Source: Telmatactis stephensoni (taxonomy: Eukaryota > Cnidaria > Anthozoa > Actiniaria > Isophelliidae). Taken from it: a DNA stretch of 64,000 nucleotides. The notes below the pieces were generated by a model. The model was not told where the DNA came from, searched no databases, and was given only the letters and a program-made list of their open reading frames with translations. The position numbers and the translations under genes are program-made. The stretch is taken from positions 682,001 to 746,000 of the forward strand of contig JALIZF010001881.1 of NCBI GenBank assembly GCA_029948255.1. The letters are read 5' to 3'. This document shows positions 23,501 through 36,900 of this stretch, piece by piece (position 1 is the stretch's first letter; every line of letters starts with the position of its first letter).

Positions 23501-26100
23501 TTGGGTAATAGCTTAGCCGTTGTAGAGGGTTTAAGCATATTAAGACTCAACAGACATCGGCACACGTCAATATTCCTTTGATTTTGCGAGTCTATGTGTG
23601 AGGTCGACGCGGGTCAACTCAATTCTAAGCCGACATCAACCACCAGTATCCATCTTTTATTTATCTTTCGTTATATTTTTAAGTCGGGAGACAGGTTTGT
23701 GATAAACTGCCTCTTAAGGTTTTCGACTTGCGAAAAGGGGCGCGCGAGAGGTGTAATTTTGTCTGCTTTTATATAGTCACGTGACTTTCAGAGTCGGTGC
23801 CCTTTGGCGAAGGCTTTTCCATTTCTATCGAGAGCCAAACTTCTAGACTAAATATTGGTCTTATGAATTTCTGGTATGAAACTTTGAACGATTTTGCGGG
23901 AAAATGGGTTTGTCACGAAGGACGACTTTGTAGGGAATACTGAAAATGTTCTTTTTTGGCTCAATTCTTTAAAATCCTTACATTTTAACAATGAAACCAG
24001 ATATATTGAGCTAAGACAGACTACAGGGGTCAGTATTCTTCTATTTGCACATGCATAAATAAGTATAACCCTGCAGACTATCAAAGAAAACTGGAGCCAG
24101 TTTAAATCAATTGTGTTGAAAGAAAACACCAGATACAATTTGTACAAGGCACGTTGCAGAGCATTAAAATAGATAATTGGAAATGTTGCTTCAAAAACGA
24201 AGTCAAAAATCTTGTTGAAAGTAAACAAACTTCATAAAATAAGCTTTCTTTTGCGCTTTTTCGGAGAACGGCTGCGAAAGCCGCTCAAAAGCCCGCCATT
24301 TTGATAAGGAAGGGCTCTCCGACTGATTGGGAGAAATTGAAAAATGCTTTCCTTTGGATCTAAGGAGGAATCCTTTTGTATCTAGACAGAGGCGTGAAAC
24401 CGTACATGGTTTTGTGGAATTTCTATGAACTTAAACGACAAAAGCTCTCCTCACTAGCAAATTAAGCATATGTACATAATGTCTGCCCGAGAACCAAAAG
24501 GCAATGAACAGACATGGAAGAAGTGGGCTATTTTTAACCTCGAGTAAGACAAAAGTCGATAGATTTGTTCTTTGAATTCAATACGATACTTGCGACTGAA
24601 ATTTATCGGATGATTTACTTCTAAACAAACGCGATACGAGAGAAATCTTTGGCTTGTAAGGTACACGTTTTCTCTATGAACTCGCAAACGTCTCCTTTAA
24701 AACTGGAGTATTTCGTCATTCTTTCACTAAGTGAAAATGAGTACAGAAAAATGTGTACATTGTACAAAATGTTAATGAACTGGTTTTAAGATTGTACATT
24801 AGAAGTAACTAAAGACAAATGAAGTCAATTTTACAAGTAGAAAGAAGGGAGGATACAGCAATTAACTGAAGCACAACAGCTAGACTCGAAGGTTTCGAAG
24901 GTTTGCCTCTTTTTACTTAGTATTGATTGATAAATTCGATGGAACGTTTTAGAAATATCCTTACCTTAATGTGTTACTTTTGAATGGCTTCTCGCGGTGA
25001 TTTTAGCCATGACTTTCTCTGAGTGAAATCGGCGAAATTAGTCGAGAGGGAGAGAGAGAGATCAAGCGAGGGCTGTATATGGGTCCACTGTAGTGAACGC
25101 GTGGTCCTGCTGGAATAAGGCGCCGACGCTTTTTAGGATCGTCAAACGCAGCGACTAACACAGGAATTACGCTAGGGTACTTCTCGATGGAACTTGAAAC
25201 GAAGGCGACTTCAGTCCTCAGATCGTTCGAGCGAGAAACCAACATAAAACCTAACATTCAAGTTTAAGGCTCTTATCCTCTTAGCAGTTCGTGATTATGT
25301 GCAGCGCTACACGACCTAAAGGGCTCAACCAATCAGCATCAAGAATATATCAAACTTGGAAGGGGTTACTGGTAGCTATCGCACACTGAAAGTCACGAAT
25401 CTATTCCACACATTTTGTTTCAAACGAAAAAAATTAATTTCTATTAGGGTTGTTTTCGTATTTTGTTTTTCAGCTGGGGAGTCATGTTTGTGAGCATCTA
25501 AGGAGTAATTTTTGAGATTTTTTTTATATCGTGACTGTTTTTTAATGAGATGGCAATTTAGGTTGCAGTATTCATTGTCAACGATATCCTAGAGAGACTA
25601 CGTGAGAAGTTGTCAATCAACTCACTGCAAGTCACGCGAGAACATTATCATAATGTCGCTAACTTTAAACTAAACAAATTGACTGAACTCAGATCTGCTT
25701 GGGACCCGAATAAAATTATAAAAATGTGTGTACGTGTGTTTAAGACACGCGGCATGCTATTTTTACTTCTGTTCATATCTCGGTGGCGTTGTGGTCACGC
25801 TCCAGAGTTCCGAGTGCTTCACGTATTGACAGATATCAGAATATGGTGGTGGAATTTCAATTTAACTTTCTTCATATCGAACTAAAAACTACAGAAATCG
25901 AAGTTTGAAACTGAAATATAAAACTGATTGGAAGCGGGAAAAAAAAAGGAAAATCCCATTTCAAAAGCGACTTTATCAGCCCTCACAAAAACAAAGTCTA
26001 ATTATATACTGTCATGAATTCATTTGTGGATTCTTTGTTCAAATATCACGTTCCATATCTCGACCAGATAGCCATAAGTGGTTGTTTAGTTGGTGATCAA
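20521..26100. other. Long interval without recognised genes
   Basis: Short frames only; none resembles a known family. A minus-strand frame at 25257-25003 follows a CCAATCAGC motif and could be a 5' exon of an unseen gene, but nothing in its sequence identifies it. TCACGTGAC at about 23777 is an E-box-like palindrome. Confidence 0.4.
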
Positions 26101-26184
26101 ATACTCACGCGATCGTCACGTTCGCTAGAAAAAGATCACGCTAACTTTAGATCAAGCGCCCGCGATCAATTTCAGCTGTCAAGA

Positions 26185-26253
26185 TGAATTGCGCATGCGT
26201 ACAGTTTTTCAAAATGGCGGATGATTTGTTGATTCAAGCTAGGTTAGATTTTG
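26185..26253 (+). promoter_or_regulatory. Possible promoter/first exon: NRF1-like and YY1-like sites
   Basis: GCGCATGCG (NRF1-like) is followed about 20 bp later by AAAATGGCGGATGA, a YY1-like site overlapping a start codon (MADDLLIQA), and then a GT that could be a donor. This layout is typical of TATA-less housekeeping promoters. No downstream exon was identified. Confidence 0.25.
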
Positions 26254-26937
26254 CTTCAAGAGTTAGAGAGTTTTGTATTTTATATTGAATTTATATTTTT
26301 GTATTATGGCTCCATTTCATTTTAAAGGTGTGAGCTAAAGAATGGAAAACCTAAGGGACAGGTGCTTTTTATAAAGGCAACGTTTATAAATAGTAGGAGT
26401 TGGCGGGGATCGTCGTCGCCGAGTGCCAGGAGAGGAACCCAGGAAGTTCCTACAGTTTCTAGCTACAGCGCTAACACTAAAACCATGAAACAACTTAGCA
26501 ACTGAATGGTAAAAAATAGTAGCAAAATCCTTTGTTCTCTATTGTTTAATTCGTGCTATTTGTACTATTTAGTTAGTACTTGTTTCATGGTTATATTGTT
26601 TTCGCTTTAGTGGGGCTTTGCTAAAGAACCTTCAACAGTGAAATAAATCAAGCCATAGCGATAAAGTTTTTCAGGTTGTAAGTTGTTTATTAAGTATTTT
26701 GCATATCATAAAACATAGTGAACAATAGAATTTGCCTTGGGGGCTCCTCGATGGAAGAATCAGGTATGCTCTTCAGATTTCTCATTTTAGAGCACACTGA
26801 TATACTTTTCAAGATTTTCGAGCAGCATCCCTGCTATTTTTATTCCCCAGCCATTTTACTCTTTTAGATATATGGTATTTGTGAAATCCCTTTGCATTCA
26901 TATGTCTATAGCTTAAAAAAAAGTTATCCATTTCAGA

Positions 26938-27190
26938 TGGGACCAAGGGTTGTGTAGTGGTCCACTGCCCACCTTTCACCACTGTAACCTGTGGTCAACC
27001 CTAGACCTGGGCCACGTGAACTGAATTTGATGTGCTTTTCTCTATTGCACAAGGGTTTCTCTCATGGTTCTCCAGTTTTTTTTCTCCAGTTTTTTTTTTC
27101 TCCAGAAAAATCAAAATGTTAATTGAATAGAATATTGAATGTAGTGGTAATAAAGTGAGTGTCAATATATTTCTTTATTTATTCATTTAT
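26938..27190 (+). mobile_element. tRNA-derived SINE, copy 3 (decayed)
   Basis: The decayed head is followed by CCACGTGAACTGAATTTGATG, a TTCTCCAG stretch duplicated with T runs, and a TTTATT-rich tail. Order and sequence match the copy at 10098 with many changes. Confidence 0.7.
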
Positions 27191-27984
27191 TACCTACCTA
27201 AAGATGGATCTCATGAAGTCAAATAACTGACATCATTATATCTTAAGGGCTAGTTAAAAGTATTATCAGTGTTTTATTAGTATTGTTTAGATATTTAAAA
27301 TGAAAGGTGCTTTTTCCTGTACTTCAGCATATCCACAACTGCTTTTCAGATAAAGATACCCCACACTGTGTATTTTGTGAAATATTTCACTTTCAGAGTC
27401 TTTTTAAAATATTCCTAGTGCATAAGGTTATTATAGACTTTTCACAAAGAAACTCCAAGTGTGTGAATACAGTCAAACCCTCCCTTGCTCTGCTGTCCTG
27501 GTACACTGCTGGCAGAGGGATTTTTAACTGGGTACCATTCCTGTATTAACTGGCCTTGAGGAATTCTTTTTCTCGATTCTTGTTTTTCCTCCACATTCCT
27601 TGTAACTCTCCTTTTCGTCTTTGTAATTGTCCTTTTTCATCTTCACAATTTTTTCCTGTGAGCTATTACCCCTTTTAATAGTCCGGCTACAAGGGAGACT
27701 ATTACTTCTATAAGCACAAAGCAACATATTTTATTCATATTGAAAAGAAAGAGATTGAAATTATCATCTATATTAGCATCAAAATTGTGAGTAAATGACA
27801 TCCTTTACTCAATTCTGTTGTTCTCTTGGCTTTTTAAATTCAAATTTTTCGGTGATAATGAGATTAAAATGCAGAATTTTTGGGAAAGTAGTTCTTTGTA
27901 TGCATTTATATCCATCACTAAGTTACTTTTCAACCAATTTTCATTGTTGTCCCCCTTTAACCTACCTAATTGTAGGTGGTAAGG

Positions 27985-28420
27985 TTGGGCTCCCTATCCT
28001 TGGGAACGTAGCGTAGAATATGCGTAATGGGATGCTCGTCGGAATTTTCGAATATGACCCCTAAAAGGTACCTGAGTCTTAATTATCTTGGTGGGCGTGG
28101 CAGCAACTGATTTCTACCCCTAAAAGGTACCAATTCAAAACCAAAATTTGAAGAACCCAAAAAAAACTCTTTTATCGATGTGCATAAGGGACACAAGTCA
28201 GATCATCAAAATCGTCCCGGCAATGCTTATTTTAGGCATTTTATTTTACGAACAATACCGTAAAAGGTACCAGCTAAGTCTCTGGTAGTCCATGCACACT
28301 AGTCTGAAACACCCTAAAAGGTACGATAGATCACTGATTTTGACCCCTAAAATGTACGACGGGCATCCCCGCCCATTTCCGATCGGAGTGCCCCCCCCCC
28401 TCCCCTGGAGGGGGAGTTGC
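27985..28420. mobile_element. CCCTAAAAGGTAC-bearing element, diverged copy
   Basis: It shares with 39049-39447 the GGGATGCTCGTCGG start, five spaced CCCTAAAAGGTAC-type motifs and the GGGCATCCCCGCCCATT end, with mutations. No coding frame. Confidence 0.78.
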
Positions 28421-28439
28421 ACTGTGTACCAGTGTCTCA

Positions 28440-30575
28440 ACGCTAATTAAAGTCCGGACACAGGATGCTAGTGGTTCCCATCACTTCTGGAAGTGATTTT
28501 TACGACGCGAATTTGCTGTGATGGTAGCGCGCGACTTTGCAAACAAGTTGTACCATTCACGTACCCTTGTTAATTGTATAGTGTTATATTCTTTTGGTAG
28601 TCTTAATAAATTTCCGCATGACACAGGTAACCTAAACTAATATTCATAGCGCGCCTCAGTGTGTAAAACGCTCTCAGCTGAAACAGAGCCAGGAGTGCCT
28701 GTGGTTGGTTCGCTCATTTATCAGGATCTCATTTACCTTTTGCGTAAAACGTGAATGGATGATTTATTTCGACGTGAAATCAGGTGATTTAGAGTCTAAA
28801 ATCTTTTTGCGTCCACGTGAAAGCAACTATTTTTGTGAACGTGAAAGAGATTTTTTAATTATCCGTGACGCGCGAAAAGACCAAATTTGCGTGACTTCAT
28901 TTTGAAAAAGGATATAGGGGATTCTGATTTCTTCATTCGTTCGTTAATTTATCCTTTCATTCATTCGTTCGTTCGTTCGCTCGCTCATAGAACAAGGTGA
29001 GGCTTGATAAGAATAAAGCAAAATGTACCTTTAATTTACTCAAAAGAGTTTAAATTGATAGGGGCACTATATTGGCAGGAATATGATGACAGACAGCTAT
29101 TCAAGTTAGAAAAAAAGAAAACTATTAAAATCTCTCACGAAACACGTTTGCCATACAAACCAGTCGTAAAATCGGTAGAGTGATTGCACTAAATCCGCGT
29201 ACAAAAAGTACAAAATCTAAATGTACTAAACGGTAAAAAACCCTCTGTTTTCCATTGTTTAATATTGCTATTTTGCATTATTTAGCTAGTGCAATTTCGA
29301 GGGTTAAGTGCGATCACTCTAAGATATTCAAGAAATAAATAGAACAAAATTTGAATAAATTAATAATTAATGTGCAATTTAATATTTATATTAGAACAGA
29401 TTGCAAAAAATTAAAAATACTCAAAATATACATGAAATGCTAAAATCTAAGTATTAAGAAACCAAAAAAGAAATAAGAGAGTTAAATGGAAGGGATAGAA
29501 GGGAAAAAAAGAAAAATGTTACACTACACAGGGCTCGAATTGGTAACCCTTAAATCGGACCCCCCGGAAATGGGGAAAGAATAACTAGATAATTGAAAAA
29601 ATAGGAAAAGCTAAAAATGAAATTTGGGACGATTCTCCCGAGACATTCAAAGAAGCTGAGACATCGAATCGACTTACGTTAGGGATGAAGATTTCGGCCC
29701 CATCCACGCTATCCCGGTGCTACATAAAACAGTTGTCTTAGCCCGAAGGCCAGGGAGGGAGACGATATCCGGACCCTAATCCATACCTTCAGATATCACC
29801 TTAAACCGCTGCGCTACCTATACACTTAATAAATTTAATGACTAATTGGGGTAGTCTATTCGGCGAAGTTTCATTGTGATGCTAATAGACTGTTCCAAAC
29901 CCTTGGGGAAATAGGAGAACCAATCAAAGTCCAGTACCATAAGAATGATTTCATAAATAAACAGAGAAAGAGTAAATAAAAGAATAAATTTTCGTGAACA
30001 TTTCTAAGTGCATAAGGGTTCTTTGCAAAGTCAAGAAGTTACGCCAATGACTGGTTATGGATTTTACGGGTTTTTTTTCTTTTATTGCTTGCATGATGAT
30101 CATCAAAACTGATTTCCCATTTCAAGAAAAAGAGGCAAGTTTGAAGGCCTAAAACGTCAGTAAAGTTAAGTACTTTAAACAATTTCAAAATTTGGATAAC
30201 TCATACAAGCTTGTTACTTTATTGATTCTACGCGTAAGAAGCTCATACAAATTCAGCTTAGAGCTTAGTTCACCAAACTTCAAAATATTTGAACAAATTA
30301 TGCTTTCTTAATATTGCTTTCGGCGAAGTTACTAGAATGTTCAAAACTCAAGTGGAATCACGAGCGCAGCGATTTCACTGCAAAGTTTTGAACATTTTCG
30401 TACGTCAAGAGTGTCAATAAGAGGACAGACAACTCAAAACCTGCATCTTCAATTCATTTTTTACAACAATTATTTGAGATAAAAGTTAAAAAATTCTTTT
30501 CAAACCGGGCAACCAAACCGAGCGCGCGCGCCGAAACGCGTCAGCAGTGTGTCTATGTCCTCTTATTTCATCTTC
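28440..30575. other. Interval without recognised genes
   Basis: AT-rich, with TTCG/TTCA runs near 28935-28985 and a possible tRNA-like SINE remnant near 29760-29825. No protein-like frame. Confidence 0.4.
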
Positions 30576-30581
30576 GCACGT

Positions 30582-30969
30582 CACAGGCAGCCCAGCCACT
30601 TCTCCTGACGATGTTTTTATTATAATTTAGTTACTATTTTATTGATACGCTAAAAAGACAACAACAAAAAATGCGCGCGCTTGTTATGCATGGGTTTCCT
30701 GTGGTAATATCGTCCCGATATCCCGCGGGAAGAGCGCGCGCTTGTTGTAAATGGGTTTCCTGTGGCGATCCCGCGGGACAAAACTATCACCACAGGAAAC
30801 CCATTTACAACAAGCGCGCGATATTACCACAGGAAACCCATGCATAACAAGCGCGCACGCCAAGCAAATTAAAACGAGCGCGCGCATTTTGTCTTTTTAG
30901 CGTATCAATAAAATAGTAAATAAATTATTAAAATAAACATCGTCAGGAGAAGTGGCTGGGCTGCCTGTG
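30582..30969. mobile_element. Nested palindromic element with CACAGGCAGCCC ends, 7-bp duplication
   Basis: Outer arms (CACAGGCAGCCCAGCC and its complement, continuing to GATACGCTAAAAAGACAA) enclose inner palindromes of GCGCGCTTGTT and GGGTTTCCTGTGG. The direct repeat CGCACGT flanks it (30575-30581 and 30970-30976). The ends match those of the 3-kb palindrome at 12172. Confidence 0.85.
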
Positions 30970-31089
30970 CGCACGTGAGGTCGCAGCAAATTTGCGCAGT
31001 GTACCTGGGTCGACTTTCAAATCAGTGCAACAAAATCTGTTTAAATATAAATTTAATTTGTGCGCAGGTATCATTTGGTTTATATGATA

Positions 31090-32345
31090 GGCGTCTCATC
31101 TACGCTGTTTTTTTTTCAAATATTTAATCCCAGCTTCCGGGTTCCAGACCCATCATCAGTGATGCAAAGTGATGGCAGAGTAGATACGTCTGTGTACAGG
31201 CGGAAGAAAACGCCCAGACAGGTATCTTGACTTTAATAGTCACCATCCAAATCAACACAGGGCCCCCGTCCATGCGAATACTGTATTCAAGAGCAAATGT
31301 CATTTCATCGACCATTGCCAACAAATCCATAGAAGAGAAAAACCTTGAAAAGACACCGCACGATCTTAATGGCTACCCAAAAGCCTTAATTAGAAAGCAC
31401 AGCAGAAAGGTAGAAAGTAACAATGAAGGCAAGTAAGAGAAAGAACATCTTGGAATTGCGACGCTCCCGTATGTAAAGAAAGTGACTGACAGAATACAAC
31501 GTATTCTCCAGTCCACACCACGACATAACATCTTCAGAGAAACCATATTCCAGACATAAAAACAATAAAGGTGCTGTTACACGATGCAATTTTTCTTGCA
31601 ACTTGCAATGCAATGCTGACAAAGGTAGAACATTGCAAGTTGCTGGCAAGATGTCAGACGCTCACAATTCTCTTCGCAACTCGCTTCGCAACTCGCAACG
31701 CAACTCTTTCTTGACCTTCGAAAAACCAGACTATGTCCATGATCGCTAAATTCTGATTGGTCATTTGAGACAGGGTTGCATTGCAGGTTGCTGGATAGAT
31801 GTTACACGCTGCAACGTGCTTCGCAACGTTGCAAAAAGTAGAAAAGGCTCGTTTAACTTTCTCTGCAACTTGCAACGTTGCTTTCCAAGTTGCAGATAAG
31901 GATGTTACACGCGTAATCTCTTCTGCAACTTGCAACGCAACGACAAGTTGCAAGAAAAATTGCACCGTGTAACAGCGCCTTAACTGTCTCATCCAAAAGA
32001 TGTTCTACCAACTAGAGAAAAGAGGAGTAGTCTAGCTATGAAATACCTTGTGGCGATTGTGATGTCAAATACATAGATGAAACAGGACGATCAATGCGGC
32101 TGACGCGCCAGAAAGAACACAGACCCAGTGTACGCCTTGGGAATCAAAGCAGAAACCTCAGCCTTGGCAGAGCACGCCAACAAGCACAACCATAATATTC
32201 CATGGGATAACACAAGAATTCTTGCTAGCGAAAATGGCTGGAACCGAACGTAGATGGACTGAGGCTTTATTAATCGCTAATCGTTGTAATATATTATTTA
32301 ATAAAGACTGTGGAAGAACCATACCACCCAATTGTATATACCTCT
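31090..32345 (+). pseudogene. Penelope-like retroelement remnant (RT end plus GIY-YIG)
   Basis: Shifted plus-strand frames spell the end of a Penelope-type RT (DGRVDTSVYR, RPSMRILYSRANVIS, NGYPKALI, LPYVKKVTDRIQRIL). After an inserted hairpin element comes a GIY-YIG endonuclease-type region (IPCGDCDVKYIDETGRSMR, ALAEHANKHNHNIPWDNT, RRWTEALLI, NKDCGRTIPP). The RT-then-GIY-YIG order is the hallmark of endonuclease-bearing Penelope elements. Stops and shifts make it non-functional, and the YIG glycine reads Asp. Confidence 0.8.
31569..31980. mobile_element. Hairpin element with TAA duplication inside Penelope remnant
   Basis: Ends AGGTGCTGTTACACGATGCA and TGCACCGTGTAACAGCGCCT. The TAA direct repeat (31566-31568 and 31981-31983) suggests a PIF/Harbinger-like origin. 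The interior repeats TTGCAAC/GTTGCAA many times. Confidence 0.85.
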
Positions 32346-32631
32346 TACCTCTAAAATTAATTGATTCATTAATTCTTATATATACATTTGTCTTCTTTGT
32401 TTTCTGTTGCGCGCTCTCTCAAATAGAGACGCGTGCGCTGCTTATTTTGTTTTTGTTTTGTATTTTTATCAGCTCATGCAGTGTAATCGTTTTTGTTCCT
32501 ATAGTTACTGTTTTTGTATTGTTGTACGTCTACTACATGGTCCTTATGACACATAATTTTTTATTTTCAGACTTAGTTATTTTTAGAGAGCATAGTGAAG
32601 ATCTTTTTACCCGGGTTTTGCTTACGTCGTA

Positions 32632-32905
32632 TTTTCTGAGATATGAAGGTTTCAAATGTCAAAATGCAAATTTGATGGCGTAAGAGGAGGCAACACTGCA
32701 AACTTCTCATGGGTTTTACAAAAAGAGGACTTCAATTCGAGAGCCAGATTTTTCACTAAACAACAGGCTTTGCCAATGGAAATGAGTTACAAATGGAAAA
32801 ATACAAGTAATTTAAATTCTCTTGTTTTTGTATAATAAATGATTACTCCTCTTACGTCATCACATTTGCATTTTGAAATTTGAAATCTTTATATCTCAGA
32901 AAATA
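32632..32905. mobile_element. Hairpin element, TTCTGAGATAT ends
   Basis: Arms TTTTCTGAGATATGAAGG and CTTTATATCTCAGAAAAT, continuing through CAAATGTCAAAATGCAAATT-like sequence and GTAAGAGGAG/CTCCTCTTAC. Non-coding. Confidence 0.75.
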
Positions 32906-33279
32906 TGGAGTGTGGAAAAACAAGATTAAAAGATCTTTACTATGCTTTCTATCAAGAACTGAGTTTGAAAATAAAATATTATCCGTCATATAGGGACTTT
33001 AAGGTGTGGCCAGTACAAGCATTTCAACAAACCTATGAGTGTATAGAGGTGGGCGGATTTCCCAGTGCAAGCACCCACCATCAGTACCAACATGCAGAAT
33101 TGGATCTCCAATTTTCTCCAGCCATTCTCCATTGATTTATATGGTTTGAAGGCAGGTGGATTGATCAACTGACCGGAGACTAAAGAGGCTAGGGATCTAT
33201 TCAGGATGGCCACACCCACTTACACCGATATACTAAAATATCGCTCCTTTTTTTATACTACCCTAGTTTTTACCTGATG

Positions 33280-33510
33280 ACAAAAACAAAACAAAACAAA
33301 ACAAAACAAAACAAAACAAACAAAACAAAACAAAACAAAACAAAACAAAACAAAACAAAACAAAACAAAACAAAACAAAACAAAACAAAACAAAACAAAA
33401 CAAAACAAAACAAAACAAAACAAAACAAAACAAAACAAAACAAAACAAAACAAAACTAAACTAAACTAAACTAAACTAAACTAAACTAAACTAAACTAAA
33501 CAAAACAAAA
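33280..33510. repeat. AAAAC pentanucleotide satellite with AAACT block
   Basis: About 38 tandem AAAAC units change near 33456 to about nine AAACT units. The long one- or two-letter frames here are artefacts of the repeat. Confidence 0.97.
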
Positions 33511-33918
33511 CTAAGCTACTTCAAAATTCCAATTCAACTTTGGTGTACTTTTCCATGTGGTCTCTTGGTGGTCGTTGTGGAGAGATTTGACAAAGTCTTA
33601 TCCACAAGGTTCGAATTTCACTTATGCTGGCGAGAAATCGTTTATGGATTTTCAGCTTATTAGCCTGGGGTATGCAGGGGTATATATGGTAATCGGGTGT
33701 TCTGCATGTCCTGAGCCAGGATGATAGCCAAAGGTGCTTGGCGTGCAACCTATTCGTCTCTTGAATCCCTTTTATATTACAAAATCAAAAATGAACAACG
33801 AAAACAAAACAACAACAGAAAAAGATGAGTTCAAATCTTTTCCAGTTTGGAGTTCCTGTGTGTACAAAAGTAATTACTTTTAGCATCTTTGCTAAAAGCT
33901 CATGCCACTTCACGGACC

Positions 33919-33932
33919 AATCAGAATGTGCG
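33919..33932 (+). promoter_or_regulatory. Possible CCAAT box upstream of LPCAT3-like gene
   Basis: A CCAATCAGA motif lies about 60 bp before the start codon of the complete LPCAT3-like gene. CCAAT/NF-Y sites are common in TATA-less animal promoters. The position fits, but the transcription start is unknown. Confidence 0.3.
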
Positions 33933-33984
33933 TGCGTTTTCTGTAGAGCGTTACGCGTACGGATGGCAAGCATTTTTGTAAAAT

Positions 33985-36900
33985 ATGGCGCTAGACTTCA
34001 GCATCCTAGAATTTGAGGAAGATATAGCCCGTGGAATTGGTTTTCCAAGGCATGTATTCCGTTTTCTATTGTCTTTATTTCTTGGTAAGTGAGATCAACA
34101 AATTGACTTTTAACTCGAAATTTGTGTTAGCTAATGATTCACAGCTGCTGAAGCTCTGGGTATGAAGTCTTATTATGATCCATATAATGGCCAACGGGTA
34201 CTGTGTTGAATAAATTAAAAGAGACAACCTGCTTTAACTGTGATCAAAGATTAAATACTTCTATAATCTCGAGCCAACTAAGTGTATTGTACAATAATTT
34301 TGTAAACAGTTGTAGCTGTCACGACTTTCTGCATACCCAATTGAACTTCGGCAGAAGTCGATCAAATTTAAACTTAATTATTTCTTTTACATTTCGTAAA
34401 TAATTTAGTTGTAGGACCTCGATAAAAGACATGAATCTTTAATGTTTCTTTCTGAATGTAAGATATCTAAGTTGTGTTGTGAAAACACTCAGACATCGAT
34501 CATTAATAGTTGTTTACAACCCAACACACCCGTATAATTTGTAATCTAATTCCCTTTGTTTTATATCTAATGTTTAAAATTGTGAACGTTTTACCCCATT
34601 TTTGAGTTATCTTTTCCAGTAAACAACTATTTATGTTTATTAAGGTATTATCAATGTTCAAACTCCAAAATATAGTGGAGTTTTGGTCAAAAATGACTCT
34701 TGTTTTCTCTTGAAAGACACGAGTTGCATGTCTGATTTCAAAATATGTCGTCTCAACGGTGCCTTGAGCGCGCCAATGGTTGTCTGTTGGTGAATTTATT
34801 ATCTTAAAAAGTTTTATCTTATACAAAGAGACTTGTTCCAAAGTGCTAAAGGTACAGAATTTGAAATTCAAAAGACCTCTATGTCCCTGCTGTTTTATTC
34901 CGTGACCCGGTGTCTACAGGTTTAATAAGTCAATGACTTGGCAAATTTATGCGTTCAACAGGTGGTCTGGAACAATATTCGATTGTAAACAATTTCCGTC
35001 GATTTGTCACTAAAATATTATTATGAAATTCAGAAATTTAACTTTTTTCGCTCTGAAAAATATAAATAAAGATACGCTAGTCAAGCTGAGTCAAGTTCCA
35101 AATAGTTTTGACACAGGGTGACCAAGCAACTGGAACTCTCAAGAAAAATGCAAGCGAGAAAAACAAATAGAAGAAGTCTCTACCAAGGGAGCATAATTTA
35201 AAATGATAACAGAAATGTGTTAAATGAATATTTTTTTACAATGTACTAGATTTTTGACTACCTTTTTGGAAAAGAATTTAATCTGTTTTCTTGCAAAGAA
35301 CTTATTATCTTATTCGATTACTAAATTTCGCAAGTATTAAATTTTGCAATTTTTGCAATTTTGAAAAAACTGTGAAATTTAATACACGGGAAATATAGGA
35401 CACACAAAAAATAAACTCAAGAAATTTAATACTATATAATGTTAATAAGTAATAATGAAATTCAAGCTGTTGTTTGGTACTGTTATTCTACACGTCTCTT
35501 CTTTATGTTTATTTATGGAACTTATAATATGGAATTGTAAATATAGATGTACTGGGTATTTAGACTGTGGAAAACTGTACATTATGCTTTGTTATGTTTA
35601 GTTGCTATTATTGCATGTTGATGATGACGATCACATTAGCTTTTACCAGTTCTGGTGTTAAAGCTACATATTAATGATTAAGAAAAAATTGCAAAATTTA
35701 ATACACTCAAATTCAAATTTCCTCTCAAGATCGCAAAATTTGATACTCATGAAATATGGTGCGAAATTTAATACACGTGAAATTTAGTGAGAATAAGGTG
35801 TAACCACTTGCATTTTTGCCGTCTTTTCCAAACACTTGCTTTCAGCACATAACAAGGACAATGAGATGTGTATCACATGATGTGGTGCATTGTCCTTCAT
35901 TTGGGCTGAAAGCCACTTGAGTGCACTGACAAAAAATTAATTTTGTATGTATTTGCTATCAACCTGTCCATGCTGAATTCTAAAAATAGCATGAATGTCG
36001 GGCAACAGATCAAACTCAGTGGCTGAAGGTTTTAATCAAGGCATGTACCGAGTCTCGATCAGTCTCTTAATTAGTTATACTGCTGTTCTGATATCACCAC
36101 TTAAATATTGCACTCTGTCTTTATCGGTCTTTGATGTAGTAGAATTTTTTGTTTCAGCTTATCCTTTAGGATATTTCTATCGTGTGGTAATCAAGTCAAA
36201 AGCACCAAATATTCAGGTACAATACCTTATTCTCTAATTCCTATCTAGTTATGCATTTACACTTGTACATCCCATAATTAATCCACCAGCTAAAATTTCC
36301 AGTTTAGGTAATTGCTTTATTAAGCAAATGACATCATACAGGTTGATTACAACACTACGTACCACTATGCAAAGAACATTACTTAGCATTAATTTGTGTG
36401 GATTGACACCATGGAATATCATTATTTTATCTGACATTATTGTTATCGTTTCATACAGTATAAATTATGTACATTATTAGTAAATGTGGTAAAACTATAT
36501 TTATTTACAAAAGTGAAGTTGTTATTAAATGATGGAATGTATCCCTTGTTTTTGTTCTGCAGCATGTTTACTTTTCTCTGTGTGGGTTTGGAATAATGTA
36601 TTATTGCTTTGGTAAGTAATTTAAGCATTCAATATTCTCATGACATGAATTGTAAAAAGGTTGTTATTCTGGTTTGGCACCTACCATTCACTGACCAAAT
36701 ATCCCCTCCTGGGTCCACTTATGAGTAATAATATGGAGTTTAAGCACACAATGTTGTTGTCAACATGGATGTCACGCATATGTTCCCATTCTTGCTAGAA
36801 TGTCAGTTGATGCTTTCTCATGTTCTAGATTTCATCTATAGATGATAGTGTGTGCATGATCAAAAATGCACATGTACATGTGACATCCATATTGACAAAA

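Noticed and set aside
23848..24228. 126-residue minus-strand frame
   Set aside because: AT-rich, no motif, no splice context supporting a gene.
32222..32683. 153-residue hydrophobic frame
   Set aside because: Its first part is Penelope-element sequence and the rest is AT-rich DNA running into a hairpin element; the hydrophobicity is compositional.
33253..33459. Frames of pure FCFVL or KQNKT repeats
   Set aside because: Translation of the AAAAC satellite.
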